Source: JBNPEO01 sp050490315 (lineage in GTDB: Bacteria; Actinomycetota; Actinomycetes; Actinomycetales; Micrococcaceae). From it: a stretch of 64,000 bases of DNA. The DNA is taken from assembly GCF_050490315.1 (NCBI RefSeq), contig NZ_JBNPEO010000001.1, positions 434,001-498,000 on the forward strand. Reading direction: 5' to 3'. The notes beneath the pieces are model-generated. The model saw only the letters and a program-made list of their open reading frames with translations, made no database searches and had not been told where the DNA came from. The position numbers and the translations under genes were made by a program. Positions 12,540-20,682 of this stretch are shown here, one piece after another. The first letter of the stretch is position 1; each line of letters opens with the position of its first letter.

Positions 12540-13190
12540 ATGACCGCAACCCGTAATGTAAAGGGCCTGTTGGGCACGAAGCTCGGCATGACCCAGGTCT
12601 GGGACGAGAACAACAAGCTCATCCCAGTAACTGTCGTCCAGGCTGACTCAAACGTCGTTACCCAGCTGCGCAATGCAGAGGTAGACGGATACGTCGCCGT
12701 ACAGATCGGCTACGGCCAGATCGACCCGCGCAAGGTCACCAAGCCGCTTGCCGGCCACTTCGAGAAGGCTGGCGTTACGCCTCGCCGTCACGTTGTTGAA
12801 ATGCGCACCGCAGACGCTGACACCTACGAACTGGGTCAGGAGCTCTCCGTAGAGCTCTTCGAAGCCGGCCAGAAGATCGACGTCGTCGGAACCTCCAAGG
12901 GTAAGGGCTTTGCCGGTGTTATGAAGCGTCACGGCTTCCACGGTGTTGGCGCTTCCCACGGTGCTCACAAGAACCACCGTAAGCCCGGTTCCATCGGTGG
13001 CGCATCCACCCCGAGCCGCGTCTTCAAGGGTATGAAAATGGCCGGTCGCATGGGCGCCGTCCGTCACACCACGCTGAACCTCACGGTTCACGCTGTTGAC
13101 GCTGAGAAGTCGCTGCTCCTGATTAAGGGTGCCGTCCCCGGTGCCCGCGGCCAGGTCGTATTCGTACGCACCGCCGTGAAGGGAGCCTAG
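12540..13190 (+). CDS. rplC: 50S ribosomal protein L3
   Basis: Early-assembling large-subunit protein whose loop reaches the peptidyl-transferase centre. It has 216 residues. The loop motif GTSKGKGFAGVMKRHGF and GRMG near the tip are present. The ATG is 17 bases after rpsJ, behind GGAGG (12523-12527). In the second half, GASHGAHKNHRKPGSIG is the long basic extension that threads into 23S rRNA. Confidence 0.97.
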   Translation: MTATRNVKGLLGTKLGMTQVWDENNKLIPVTVVQADSNVVTQLRNAEVDGYVAVQIGYGQIDPRKVTKPLAGHFEKAGVTPRRHVVEMRTADADTYELGQELSVELFEAGQKIDVVGTSKGKGFAGVMKRHGFHGVGASHGAHKNHRKPGSIGGASTPSRVFKGMKMAGRMGAVRHTTLNLTVHAVDAEKSLLLIKGAVPGARGQVVFVRTAVKGA

Positions 13191-13194
13191 TTCA

Positions 13195-13815
13195 ATGGCA
13201 AACACAGTCAAGGTAGACCTGCCTGCAGAGATCTTCGACGTACAGACCAACGTGCCGTTGTTGCACCAGGTTGTCGTTGCACAGCTCGCTGCTGCTCGCC
13301 AGGGTACTCACAAGACCAAGACCCGCGCTGAAGTTTCCGGTGCAGGCCGTAAGCCGTTCAAGCAGAAGGGTACAGGTCGCGCTCGTCAAGGCTCGATCCG
13401 CGCTCCTCACATGACCGGTGGTGGCATTGTCCACGGCCCGACCCCGCGTGACTACAGCCAGCGGACCCCCAAGAAGATGAAGGCTGCCGCACTGCGTGGC
13501 GCTCTCTCTGACCGCGCACGTAACGGCCGCATCCACGTGGTTGCAGACTTGGTAAATGGCTCCGCGCCGTCCACCAAGGAAGCACAGATCACGCTGCGCT
13601 CCGTATCCGAGCGTAAGAACCTGCTCGTTGTTATCGACCGCGCCAACGATGTTGCAGCACTGTCTGTGCGCAACCTCGAGAGTGTTCACGTTCTCTACGT
13701 AGATCAGTTGAACACCTACGACGTGCTCGTCGCCGACGACGTGATCTTCACCCAGGCTGCCTACGAAGCATTCGTTGCTCAGAAGGACAGCAAGAACGAG
13801 GAGGATGCCAAGTGA
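13195..13815 (+). CDS. rplD: 50S ribosomal protein L4
   Basis: Large-subunit protein lining the exit tunnel, 206 residues. The tunnel loop is visible as KPFKQKGTGRARQGSIRAPH, the region where macrolide-resistance changes arise in other species; no obvious change is seen. The ATG is 4 bases after the rplC stop, and the TGA overlaps the GTG of rplW. L4 is the autoregulator of the S10 operon in E. coli. Confidence 0.96.
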   Translation: MANTVKVDLPAEIFDVQTNVPLLHQVVVAQLAAARQGTHKTKTRAEVSGAGRKPFKQKGTGRARQGSIRAPHMTGGGIVHGPTPRDYSQRTPKKMKAAALRGALSDRARNGRIHVVADLVNGSAPSTKEAQITLRSVSERKNLLVVIDRANDVAALSVRNLESVHVLYVDQLNTYDVLVADDVIFTQAAYEAFVAQKDSKNEEDAK

Positions 13816-14117
13816 GCGCAGCCACCATCAAGGACCCGCGCGACGTCGTATTGGCGCCCGTGGTTTCGGAGAAGAGCTACGGCCTGATCGACGAGGGAAA
13901 GTACACCTTCTTGGTGGACCCTCGCTCGAACAAAGCCGAGATCAAGCTGGCCGTAGAGAAGATTTTCTCTGTCAAGGTCGAATCGATCAACACCATCAAC
14001 CGTGCCGGTAAGCGCAAGCGCACCAAATTCGGCTGGGGTCAGCGCAAGGGTACCAAGCGTGCCATTGTCTCCCTCAAAGAAGGCACAATCGACATCTTCG
14101 GCGGTCCGCTCTCGTAG
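13812..14117 (+). CDS. rplW: 50S ribosomal protein L23
   Basis: Tunnel-exit protein that docks trigger factor and SRP, 101 residues. It starts at a GTG overlapping the rplD stop by four bases (GTGA), with GAGG upstream. The conserved region DPRDVVLAPVVSEKSYGLID and the loop NRAGKRKRTKFGWGQRKG are clear. Confidence 0.96.
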   Translation: MSAATIKDPRDVVLAPVVSEKSYGLIDEGKYTFLVDPRSNKAEIKLAVEKIFSVKVESINTINRAGKRKRTKFGWGQRKGTKRAIVSLKEGTIDIFGGPLS

Positions 14118-14146
14118 CGGAGACCACTTTAACGAGGAAATAAATT

Positions 14147-14986
14147 ATGGGAATCCGTAAGTACAAGCCGACTACCCCGGGCCGTCGTGGCTCGAGCGTA
14201 GCCGACTTCACAGAAATCACGCGGTCGACTCCGGAAAAGTCGTTGGTCCGTCCGTTGCCCAAAAAGGGTGGACGTAACAACACCGGTAAGATCACGACCC
14301 GTCACAAGGGTGGTGGACACAAGCGTCAGTACCGTCTGATCGACTTCCGTCGCCACGACAAGGACGGCGTCAACGCCCGCGTTGCCGAAATCGAGTACGA
14401 TCCGAACCGCACGGCTCGCATCGCGCTCCTGCACTACGTTGATGGCACCAAGCGTTACATCATCGCTCCTAACAAGCTCAACCAGGGCGACTTCGTAGAA
14501 GCAGGTGCCAACGCTGATATCAAGCCTGGCAACAACCTGCCTTTGCGCAACATCCCGGTTGGTACCACCATCCACGCAGTTGAACTGCGTCCCGGTGGCG
14601 GTGCCAAGATGGCTCGCTCTGCTGGTGCTTCGGTACAGCTGGTAGCCAAGGAAGGTCGCTTCGCTCAGTTGCGTCTGCCCTCCGGTGAAATCCGCAACGT
14701 TGACGTGCGCTGCCGCGCAACCGTCGGCGAGGTGGGCAACGCCGAGCAGTCCAACATCAACTGGGGTAAGGCTGGCCGCATGCGCTGGAAGGGCGTTCGC
14801 CCGACAGTCCGTGGTGTAGCTATGAACCCGGTTGACCACCCGCATGGTGGTGGTGAGGGTAAGACTTCCGGTGGACGTCACCCGGTCAACCCGAACGGTA
14901 AGCGCGAGGGCCGCACCCGCCGCCCGAACAAAGAGAGCGACAAACTTATTGTTCGTCGCCGCCGTACTGGCAAGAACAAGCGATAG
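14147..14986 (+). CDS. rplB: 50S ribosomal protein L2
   Basis: Core large-subunit protein needed for subunit joining and peptidyl transfer, 279 residues. The conserved HPHGGGEGKTSGGRHPVNP motif contains the histidine close to the active centre. Start context is GAGGAAATAAATT-ATG. It is followed after 12 bases by rpsS, whose Shine-Dalgarno overlaps the rplB stop. Confidence 0.97.
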   Translation: MGIRKYKPTTPGRRGSSVADFTEITRSTPEKSLVRPLPKKGGRNNTGKITTRHKGGGHKRQYRLIDFRRHDKDGVNARVAEIEYDPNRTARIALLHYVDGTKRYIIAPNKLNQGDFVEAGANADIKPGNNLPLRNIPVGTTIHAVELRPGGGAKMARSAGASVQLVAKEGRFAQLRLPSGEIRNVDVRCRATVGEVGNAEQSNINWGKAGRMRWKGVRPTVRGVAMNPVDHPHGGGEGKTSGGRHPVNPNGKREGRTRRPNKESDKLIVRRRRTGKNKR

Positions 14987-14998
14987 GAGCCTGGACAC

Positions 14999-15280
14999 AT
15001 GCCACGCAGCCTGAAAAAAGGTCCTTTCGTTGACCAGCACCTCTTTGTGAAGGTAGCCAGGGAAAACGAAAAGGGCACCAAGAATGTCATCAAGACCTGG
15101 TCCCGCCGTTCGATGATCATCCCCGACATGCTCGGGCACACGATCGCCGTACACGATGGACGCAAGCACATTCCGGTGTTTGTCACCGAGTCGATGGTCG
15201 GGCACAAGCTCGGCGAATTCGCTCCCACGCGGACATTCCGCGGCCATGTTAAGGACGACCGTAAGGGCAAGCGCCGCTAG
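14999..15280 (+). CDS. rpsS: 30S ribosomal protein S19
   Basis: Small-subunit head protein that pairs with S13 in the intersubunit bridge, 93 residues. It begins PRSLKKGPFVDQHL and contains SRRSMIIPDMLGHTIAVH and the C-terminal FAPTRTFRGH. AGGAG, overlapping the rplB stop, is its ribosome-binding site. Confidence 0.97.
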   Translation: MPRSLKKGPFVDQHLFVKVARENEKGTKNVIKTWSRRSMIIPDMLGHTIAVHDGRKHIPVFVTESMVGHKLGEFAPTRTFRGHVKDDRKGKRR

Positions 15281-15318
15281 GCGCCTGCACTTACGTCTTA
15301 GACGAGAGAAGGAAAGCA

Positions 15319-15684
15319 ATGGAAGCCAAGGCAATTGCGCGTCATATCCGCGTAACGCCTATGAAGGCCCGGCGCGTCGTCAACCTTGTTCGTGGTAAGC
15401 AAGCGAATGAGGCTCTGGCAATTCTGAAGTTTGCCCCCCAGGCAGCTTCGGAGCCGGTTTTCAAGGTAGTTCAGTCGGCCATCGCCAACGCCCGCGTTCT
15501 TGCGGACAAAGACGGTGTCGCATTCGACGAGGGCGACCTCTTCATCAGCGAGGCCTTTGTTGATGAGGGCCCGACCATGAAGCGGTTCCAGCCGCGTGCT
15601 CAGGGTCGCGCATTTCAGATCAAGAAGCGCACCAGCCACATCACTGTGGTTGTCGCTACCCCTGAGAAAGAGGAGGCTCGCTAA
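15319..15684 (+). CDS. rplV: 50S ribosomal protein L22
   Basis: Exit-tunnel protein, 121 residues, with the beta-hairpin PRAQGRAFQIKKRTSHIT that narrows the tunnel opposite L4. It begins MEAKAIARHIRVTPMKARRVV. GAGAAGGAAA lies before the ATG. Its TAA abuts the GTG of rpsC, so translation is probably coupled. Confidence 0.97.
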   Translation: MEAKAIARHIRVTPMKARRVVNLVRGKQANEALAILKFAPQAASEPVFKVVQSAIANARVLADKDGVAFDEGDLFISEAFVDEGPTMKRFQPRAQGRAFQIKKRTSHITVVVATPEKEEAR

Positions 15685-16521
15685 GTGGGACAGAAAGTAA
15701 ACCCGCACGGGTTCCGACTCGGCATCACCACTGACCACGTTTCGCACTGGTTTGCTGACAGCACCAAGCCGGGCCAGCGTTACAAGGACTTCGTTCGCGA
15801 AGACATCAAGATCCGTCAGCTTATGTCCACGGGCATGGAGCGCGCCGGTATCGCCCGCGTAGAGATCGAGCGCACTCGCGATCGTGTTCGTGTGGATATC
15901 CACACTGCACGTCCGGGTATCGTTATCGGTCGTCGTGGAGCCGAAGCAGACCGCATCCGCGGCGAGCTCGAGAAGCTCACGGGCAAGCAGGTTCAGCTGA
16001 ACATCCTCGAGGTCAAGAACCCCGAGATGGAAGCTCAGCTTGTTGCTCAGGGCGTTGCAGAGCAGCTGACTTCACGTGTGGCTTTCCGCCGCGCAATGAA
16101 GAAGGCAATGCAGTCCGCTCAGCGTGCTGGTGCCAAGGGTATCCGTATCGCTTGCTCGGGCCGTCTCGGTGGCGCCGAAATGTCTCGCTCGGAGTTCTAC
16201 CGCGAAGGCCGTGTGCCGCTGCACACCCTGCGTGCGAACATCGACTACGGCTTCTACGAGGCCAAGACCACCTTCGGCCGTATCGGCGTGAAGGTTTGGA
16301 TCTACAAGGGCGACGTCACCTCCAAGGAACTGGCTCAGCAGCAAGCTGCAGCTCCGTCCCGCGGCCGTGGCGCCGGTGACCGTCCGGGCCGCCCGGCAGG
16401 TGACCGCCGTCGTCGTAACGACCGTCCGGCAGCAGACGCAGCTCCCGCAGCTGCAGAAGCACCGGCAGCTGAGGCAGCTGTAGCCGCACCGGCTCAGGCT
16501 GTAGAAGGAGGACAGGCTTAA
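15685..16521 (+). CDS. rpsC: 30S ribosomal protein S3 with long C-terminal tail
   Basis: mRNA-entry protein of the small subunit, 278 residues against 233 in E. coli. Type II KH motif VIGRRGAEADRI and the ISCSGRL-like IACSGRLGGAEMSRSE are present. The last 50-odd residues form a disordered tail: an Arg/Gly/Pro part (SRGRGAGDRPGRPAGDRRRR) followed by an Ala/Pro/Glu part. Start is GTG directly after the rplV stop, with GAGGAGG upstream. Confidence 0.97.
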   Translation: MGQKVNPHGFRLGITTDHVSHWFADSTKPGQRYKDFVREDIKIRQLMSTGMERAGIARVEIERTRDRVRVDIHTARPGIVIGRRGAEADRIRGELEKLTGKQVQLNILEVKNPEMEAQLVAQGVAEQLTSRVAFRRAMKKAMQSAQRAGAKGIRIACSGRLGGAEMSRSEFYREGRVPLHTLRANIDYGFYEAKTTFGRIGVKVWIYKGDVTSKELAQQQAAAPSRGRGAGDRPGRPAGDRRRRNDRPAADAAPAAAEAPAAEAAVAAPAQAVEGGQA

Positions 16522-16938
16522 ATGCTTATCCCACGTCGAGTCAAGCACCGTAAGCAGCACCACCCGGGTCGTTCCGGCGCTGCTACGGGCGGCACGAAGG
16601 TCTCCTTCGGTGAATGGGGTATCCAGGCATTGAGCCCGGCATACGTCACCAACCGTCAGATCGAGTCTGCTCGTATCGCGATGACCCGCCACATCAAGCG
16701 TGGCGGTAAGGTCTGGATCAACATTTATCCGGACCGCCCGTTGACGAAGAAGCCGGCCGAAACCCGCATGGGTTCCGGTAAGGGTTCTCCGGAGTGGTGG
16801 GTCGCAAACGTCAAGCCGGGACGGGTTCTCTTTGAGATCTCCGGCGTCGAAGAATCGGTAGCCCGCGAGGCCCTGCGCCTGGCGATCCACAAGCTCCCGT
16901 TGAAGGCACGCATTTTGCGTCGCGAAGGTGGTGAGTAG
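16522..16938 (+). CDS. rplP: 50S ribosomal protein L16
   Basis: Large-subunit protein near the A-site tRNA elbow, 138 residues. It begins LIPRRVKHRKQHHPGRSG and contains RIAMTRHIKRGGKVWINIYPD and the TRMGSGKGSPEWWVA loop. The ATG abuts the rpsC stop and is preceded by AAGGAGG inside rpsC. Confidence 0.97.
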   Translation: MLIPRRVKHRKQHHPGRSGAATGGTKVSFGEWGIQALSPAYVTNRQIESARIAMTRHIKRGGKVWINIYPDRPLTKKPAETRMGSGKGSPEWWVANVKPGRVLFEISGVEESVAREALRLAIHKLPLKARILRREGGE

Positions 16939-16940
16939 AA

Positions 16941-17270
16941 ATGTCAGTAGGATCCAAGGAACTTGCATCCGCACAGCTGGACGGTTTCGACAACGAGCGC
17001 CTCGTTGAAGAACTCGGTAAGGCTAAGGAAGAGCTGTTCAACCTGCGTTTCCAGTCCGCCACCGGTCAGCTGGAGAACCACGGTCGTTTGCGCGCTGTCA
17101 AAAAGGACATCGCACGCATCTACACCGTTCTGCGTGAGCGCGAGCTGGGCATTCGTGCCGAGGTTGCTCCCGTAGCCGTAGAGGCCAAGGAAGAAAAAAA
17201 GTCCAAGAAGGCTGATGCCAAGAAGGCCGACAAGGCTGACAAGGCAGAGACCAAGGAGGACTCCAAGTGA
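16941..17270 (+). CDS. rpmC: 50S ribosomal protein L29 with charged C-terminal extension
   Basis: Small tunnel-exit protein. L29 is usually about 65 residues; this one has 109. The core carries ELGKAKEELFNLRFQSATGQLENHGRLRAVKKDIARI. The last 35 residues are an Ala/Lys/Glu/Asp tail with KKADAKKADKADKAE. Such tails occur in other Actinobacteria. The TGA overlaps the GTG of rpsQ. Confidence 0.96.
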   Translation: MSVGSKELASAQLDGFDNERLVEELGKAKEELFNLRFQSATGQLENHGRLRAVKKDIARIYTVLRERELGIRAEVAPVAVEAKEEKKSKKADAKKADKADKAETKEDSK

Positions 17271-17563
17271 CTGAAAAGGACAAGAACGTGACGGAAACTG
17301 TTTCCGCTCAGGATCGCGGTGACCGTAAGACGAAGCGCGGCTACGTCGTCTCCGACAAGATGGATAAGACCGTCGTTGTTGAGGTCGAAGACCGTGTGAA
17401 GCACGCTCTGTACGGCAAGGTTATTCGCCGTACTTCCAAGATCAAGGCACACGACGAAGAGAACGTGGCCGGCATCGGCGACCTCGTACTCCTCGCCGAG
17501 ACCCGCCCGCTCTCCGCTACCAAGCGTTGGCGCCTGGTCGAGATCCTCGAGAAGGCTAAGTAA
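17267..17563 (+). CDS. rpsQ: 30S ribosomal protein S17
   Basis: Small-subunit body protein, 98 residues with about 20 extra at the N-terminus (TEKDKNVTETVSAQDRGD) before the OB-fold RKTKRGYVVSDKMDKTVVVEVEDRVKH. It starts at GTG overlapping the rpmC stop, with AAGGAGG upstream. It is the last gene of the S10 operon and is followed by an intrinsic terminator, so rplN must have its own promoter. Confidence 0.96.
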   Translation: MTEKDKNVTETVSAQDRGDRKTKRGYVVSDKMDKTVVVEVEDRVKHALYGKVIRRTSKIKAHDEENVAGIGDLVLLAETRPLSATKRWRLVEILEKAK

Positions 17564-17607
17564 GGTTCAATACCCTACCTAGTTCGAGGCACTCTCAACT
17601 GTGCTAA

Positions 17608-17646
17608 AAGAACCCCCATGCCCCTTAGGGTGTGGGGGTTCTTGCG
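17608..17646 (+). terminator. Terminator after rpsQ
   Basis: AAGAACCCCCA (17608-17618) pairs with TGGGGGTTCTT (17633-17643). The stem continues inward through CATGCCC/GGGTGTG with G-T pairs, about 16 bp in all, closed by a CTTA-type loop. It ends in TTCTTGCG. It divides the S10 genes from the rplN-led unit. Confidence 0.75.
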
Positions 17647-17688
17647 TTGCCTGTGGTATTGGCTCGAGTAGGGCTGAAGGCGTAAACA

Positions 17689-17697
17689 TGCTAGGAT
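17689..17697 (+). promoter_or_regulatory. Extended -10 promoter for the rplN operon
   Basis: TGCTAGGAT: TG-n followed by the hexamer TAGGAT (17692-17697). It sits downstream of the rpsQ terminator and about 245 bases before rplN. No good -35 is seen, as is common with extended -10 promoters. Confidence 0.45.
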
Positions 17698-17703
17698 ATT
17701 GAG

Positions 17704-17947
17704 TTTGTATGGCGCGAATCGTGCGTTATGCATTCCTCGTAAACAATCGTGCCAGTGCATACTGTGCCAGACCAGACCACCCCAGGGCAGGTTTCGGCCG
17801 TGGACTCAGATGTTTCTGGAACGAGCGTTTAGTCCTGTGCTGGCAAAATCCAGGCAGGTCAAGAGACACCCCGATCAACCGTTCCGCAAGGCTCATTCCG
17901 TAAGCATGATTTCGGTCTGAGAACCAGCGCGACGCAAGGAGTAAAAA
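17704..17947 (+). promoter_or_regulatory. Long leader of the rplN operon
   Basis: About 240 bases without a credible gene; the small open frames here lack ribosome-binding sites and family resemblance. In E. coli the matching operon is repressed by S8 binding near the L14-L24-L5 genes. A leader of this length could hold a similar site, which is inference. Just before the start are AAGGAG (17936-17941) and then six bases to TTG. Confidence 0.4.
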
Positions 17948-18316
17948 TTGATTCAGCAGGAGTCGCGACTCAAGGTCGCCGACAACACGGGTGCTAAGGA
18001 AATCCTTACCATTCGCGTTCTCGGTGGATCTGGCCGTCGCTACGCAGGCATTGGCGACGTAATCGTCGCAACCGTCAAGGATGCAATCCCGGGCGGTAAC
18101 GTCAAGAAGGGTGACGTCGTAAAGGCTGTCATCGTTCGTACCAAAAAGGAACGCCGCCGTGTGGATGGTTCCTACATCAAGTTTGACGAGAACGCAGCTG
18201 TGATCTTGAAGGCAGACGGTGACCCTCGTGGTACCCGTATCTTCGGACCGGTTGGCCGCGAACTTCGTGACAAGAAGTTCATGAAGATCGTTTCTCTGGC
18301 CCCGGAGGTGCTGTAA
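17948..18316 (+). CDS. rplN: 50S ribosomal protein L14
   Basis: Intersubunit-face protein, 122 residues, beginning IQQESRLKVADNTGAKEILTIRVLGGSGRRYAGIGD, a near-universal N-terminus. This fixes the start at the TTG at 17948, preceded by AAGGAG with 6-base spacing. A TTG start on a highly expressed ribosomal gene is uncommon. It is the first gene of a separate unit, because a terminator and a new promoter lie upstream. Confidence 0.96.
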   Translation: MIQQESRLKVADNTGAKEILTIRVLGGSGRRYAGIGDVIVATVKDAIPGGNVKKGDVVKAVIVRTKKERRRVDGSYIKFDENAAVILKADGDPRGTRIFGPVGRELRDKKFMKIVSLAPEVL

Positions 18317-18319
18317 CTC

Positions 18320-18679
18320 ATGGCGAAAATTAAAAAGGGTGACCTCGTTCAGGTCATCACCGGCGCAAAGCAGGAACGCGGCGGCGACCGTGGCAAGCAG
18401 GGCAAGGTTCTGCGCGTAATCCCCGAGACCAACCGTGTGTTGGTTGAAGGCATTAACCGCATCACCAAGCACACCAAGGCTGGCCAGTCGGACCGCGGCA
18501 CCAAGACCGGTGGCATCGAGATCGTCGAAGCCCCGATCCACGTTTCCAACGTTGCACTCGTTGACCCGTCCACCAAGAAGCCCACTCGCGTTGGCTTCCG
18601 CGTTGAGACGGTAGAGCGCAATGGCGTAAAGCGCGAAGTTCGCGTCCGCGTATCCAAGAGCTCCGGGAAGGACATCTGA
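18320..18679 (+). CDS. rplX: 50S ribosomal protein L24
   Basis: Assembly-initiating large-subunit protein, 119 residues, with the KOW motif near the N-terminus (KKGDLVQVITGAKQERGGDRGKQGKVLRV). The ATG follows rplN after 3 bases with GGAGG upstream, and the TGA shares one base with the rplE ATG. Confidence 0.96.
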   Translation: MAKIKKGDLVQVITGAKQERGGDRGKQGKVLRVIPETNRVLVEGINRITKHTKAGQSDRGTKTGGIEIVEAPIHVSNVALVDPSTKKPTRVGFRVETVERNGVKREVRVRVSKSSGKDI

Positions 18680-19260
18680 TGACTGAGACTCTCGAGACTC
18701 CAGCAGGCAAGATTGTTCCTCGCCTGAAGACCAAGTACGCAGACACCATCAAAAAGTCGCTGCAGGACGAATTCAGCTACGCCAACGTGAACCAGGTTCC
18801 GCGTTTGGTCAAGGTTGTTGTGAACATGGGTGTTGGAGATGCCGCCAAGGACTCCAAGCTGATCGACGGCGCTGTCCGCGATCTCACCCTGATCACCGGC
18901 CAGAAGCCGCAGGTCACTAAGGCTCGCAAGTCGATCGCACAGTTCAAGCTGCGCGAAGGCATGCCCATCGGTGCACACGCAACCATGCGTGGAGACCGTA
19001 TGTGGGAATTCGTGGACCGTCTGGTAACGCTGGCACTGCCGCGTATCCGTGACTTCCGCGGCCTCAACGGCAAGCAGTTCGATGGTAACGGTAACTACAC
19101 CTTCGGTCTGACCGAGCAGGTTATGTTCCACGAGATCGACCAGGATTCCATCGACCGCACTCGCGGTATGGACATCACGGTAGTGACCACCGCAAAGACC
19201 GACGACGAAGGCCGCGCACTGCTTAAGGCGCTTGGCTTCCCGTTCAAGGCCGAAGACTAA
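18679..19260 (+). CDS. rplE: 50S ribosomal protein L5
   Basis: Binds 5S rRNA in the central protuberance, 193 residues. Signatures include VPRLVKVVVNMGVGDA, TGQKPQVTKARKSIAQFKLREGMPIG and the DFRGLNGKQFDGNGNYTFGL segment. The start overlaps the rplX stop (TGATG). In most bacteria rpsN comes next; here it is missing. Confidence 0.97.
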   Translation: MTETLETPAGKIVPRLKTKYADTIKKSLQDEFSYANVNQVPRLVKVVVNMGVGDAAKDSKLIDGAVRDLTLITGQKPQVTKARKSIAQFKLREGMPIGAHATMRGDRMWEFVDRLVTLALPRIRDFRGLNGKQFDGNGNYTFGLTEQVMFHEIDQDSIDRTRGMDITVVTTAKTDDEGRALLKALGFPFKAED

Positions 19261-19339
19261 TCTAACTACGTAACAGGTCCTTCGCCGAGGCTTTATGCCA
19301 CGTCGAGGAAACCAGTACGAGGAAGGGCTATAGCCCAAA
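19261..19339 (+). promoter_or_regulatory. rplE-rpsH spacer: rpsN absent, palindrome masks the rpsH ribosome-binding site
   Basis: 79 bases where rpsN/rpsZ (S14) lies in most bacteria. No S14-like or CxxC-containing frame exists in it. Next to the rpsH start is GGGCTATAGCCC (19325-19336), a perfect 12-base palindrome whose left half overlaps the Shine-Dalgarno GGAAGGG. Folding, or dimer pairing, would hide the ribosome-binding site. It might be an S8 control point; this is inference. Confidence 0.55.
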
Positions 19340-19738
19340 ATGACTATGACAGATCCTGTCGCAGACATGCTTACGCGTCTGCGCAATGCAAACTCGGCAT
19401 ACCACGACTCCGTGTCCATGCCGTACTCCAAACTGAAGGCACGCGTTGCCGACATCCTGAAGGCTGAGGGCTACATTGCCTCCTGGAAGGAAGAAGAAGC
19501 AGAGGTTGGCAAGAAGCTGACCCTCGAGCTGAAGTTTGGTCCGAACCGCGAGCGTTCCATTGCTGGCGTCCGCCGTATTTCCAAGCCGGGCCTGCGTGTA
19601 TACGCAAAGTCCACCAACTTGCCTCACGTGCTCGGTGGCTTGGGTATCGCAATCCTGTCCACCTCTTCCGGCCTCTTGACTGACAAGCAGGCTGGCAAGA
19701 AGGGCGTGGGCGGCGAAGTCCTCGCGTACGTCTGGTAA
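19340..19738 (+). CDS. rpsH: 30S ribosomal protein S8
   Basis: Central-domain small-subunit protein, 132 residues. It begins MTMTDPVADMLTRLRNA and ends GVGGEVLAYVW, with the RNA-binding STSSGLLTDKQA segment. A second ATG two codons in (19346) would give MTDPVADML, and the choice is open; 19340 is preferred for its AAGGG spacing. S8 is the translational repressor of this operon in E. coli. Confidence 0.96.
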   Translation: MTMTDPVADMLTRLRNANSAYHDSVSMPYSKLKARVADILKAEGYIASWKEEEAEVGKKLTLELKFGPNRERSIAGVRRISKPGLRVYAKSTNLPHVLGGLGIAILSTSSGLLTDKQAGKKGVGGEVLAYVW

Positions 19739-19756
19739 CGGGAAAGGAAGAGAATA

Positions 19757-20293
19757 ATGTCACGTATTGGACGTCTCCCCATCACCGTTCCGGCCGGCGT
19801 AGAAGTCAAGGTCGACGGTTCCGTCGTCTCCGTCAAGGGTACTAAGGGCGAGCTGAGTCACACTGTGGCCAGCCCGATCGAGGTCACCTTGGAAGATGGA
19901 ACCCTGACGGTTACCCGCCCGAATGACGAGCGCGAATCTCGCTCGCTCCACGGTCTGACACGCACCCTGATCTCTAACATGATCGAGGGCGTTACTAACG
20001 GTTACGAGAAGAAGCTCGAAATCGTTGGTACCGGTTACCGCGTACAGGCCAAGGGTGCAGACCTTGAGTTCGCTCTTGGTTTCAGCCACCCGGTAAGCAT
20101 CACTGCTCCGGATGGTATCTCCTTCGCAGTAGAGGGCCCCACGAAGCTCTCCGTTGCAGGAATCAACAAGCAGCAGGTCGGCGAGGTCGCTGCTAACATC
20201 CGCAAGCTGCGCAAGCCGGACCCGTACAAGGGTAAGGGCATCCGTTACGCCGGCGAAGTTATCCGCCGCAAGGTCGGAAAGGCTGGTAAGTAA
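19757..20293 (+). CDS. rplF: 50S ribosomal protein L6
   Basis: Large-subunit protein near the sarcin-ricin loop, 178 residues, two tandem L6 folds. It begins SRIGRLPITVPAGVEVKVDG and ends with the diagnostic KPDPYKGKGIRYAGEVIRRKVGKAGK. GGAAAGGAAG precedes the ATG. rplR begins 3 bases downstream. Confidence 0.97.
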   Translation: MSRIGRLPITVPAGVEVKVDGSVVSVKGTKGELSHTVASPIEVTLEDGTLTVTRPNDERESRSLHGLTRTLISNMIEGVTNGYEKKLEIVGTGYRVQAKGADLEFALGFSHPVSITAPDGISFAVEGPTKLSVAGINKQQVGEVAANIRKLRKPDPYKGKGIRYAGEVIRRKVGKAGK

Positions 20294-20295
20294 CC

Positions 20296-20682
20296 ATGGC
20301 CATCAGCATCAATAAGAAGCGCACTGCCAACAAGAGCAAGGCTGCGGCTCGTAATCGTCGCCAGCTCCGTATTCGCAAGCGCGTTGTAGGTACTGCGGTA
20401 CGCCCCCGTTTGGTGGTAAACCGCTCTGCACGTCACGTATTCGTCCAGGTTGTCGATGACAGCAAGGGCCTGACCGTGGCTTCCGCCTCCACTTTGGAAG
20501 CAGATCTTCGTGCATTCGATGGAGACAAGACTGCCAAGGCTAAGCGCGTAGGCGAGCTCGTTGCAGAGCGCGCCAAGGCTGCTGGCATCGAGGCTGTTGT
20601 CTTCGACCGCGGTGGTAACAAGTACCACGGCCGTATCGCCGCCGTCGCAGATGGCGCACGTGAAGGTGGTCTGGCACTGTGA
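20296..20682 (+). CDS. rplR: 50S ribosomal protein L18
   Basis: 5S rRNA-binding protein of the central protuberance, 128 residues. VRPRLVVNRSARHVFVQVVDDSKGLTVASAST and the C-terminal FDRGGNKYHGRIAAVADGAREGGL are standard. The stop overlaps the rpsE GTG by four bases (GTGA). Confidence 0.97.
   Translation: MAISINKKRTANKSKAAARNRRQLRIRKRVVGTAVRPRLVVNRSARHVFVQVVDDSKGLTVASASTLEADLRAFDGDKTAKAKRVGELVAERAKAAGIEAVVFDRGGNKYHGRIAAVADGAREGGLAL

Noticed and set aside
10151..15334. Reverse-strand frames over tuf and rplB
   Set aside because: Shadows of EF-Tu and L2; compositions have no recognisable domain.
17699..17920. Short frames in the rplN leader
   Set aside because: No ribosome-binding site, no coding-like composition; the region is better explained as an RNA leader.
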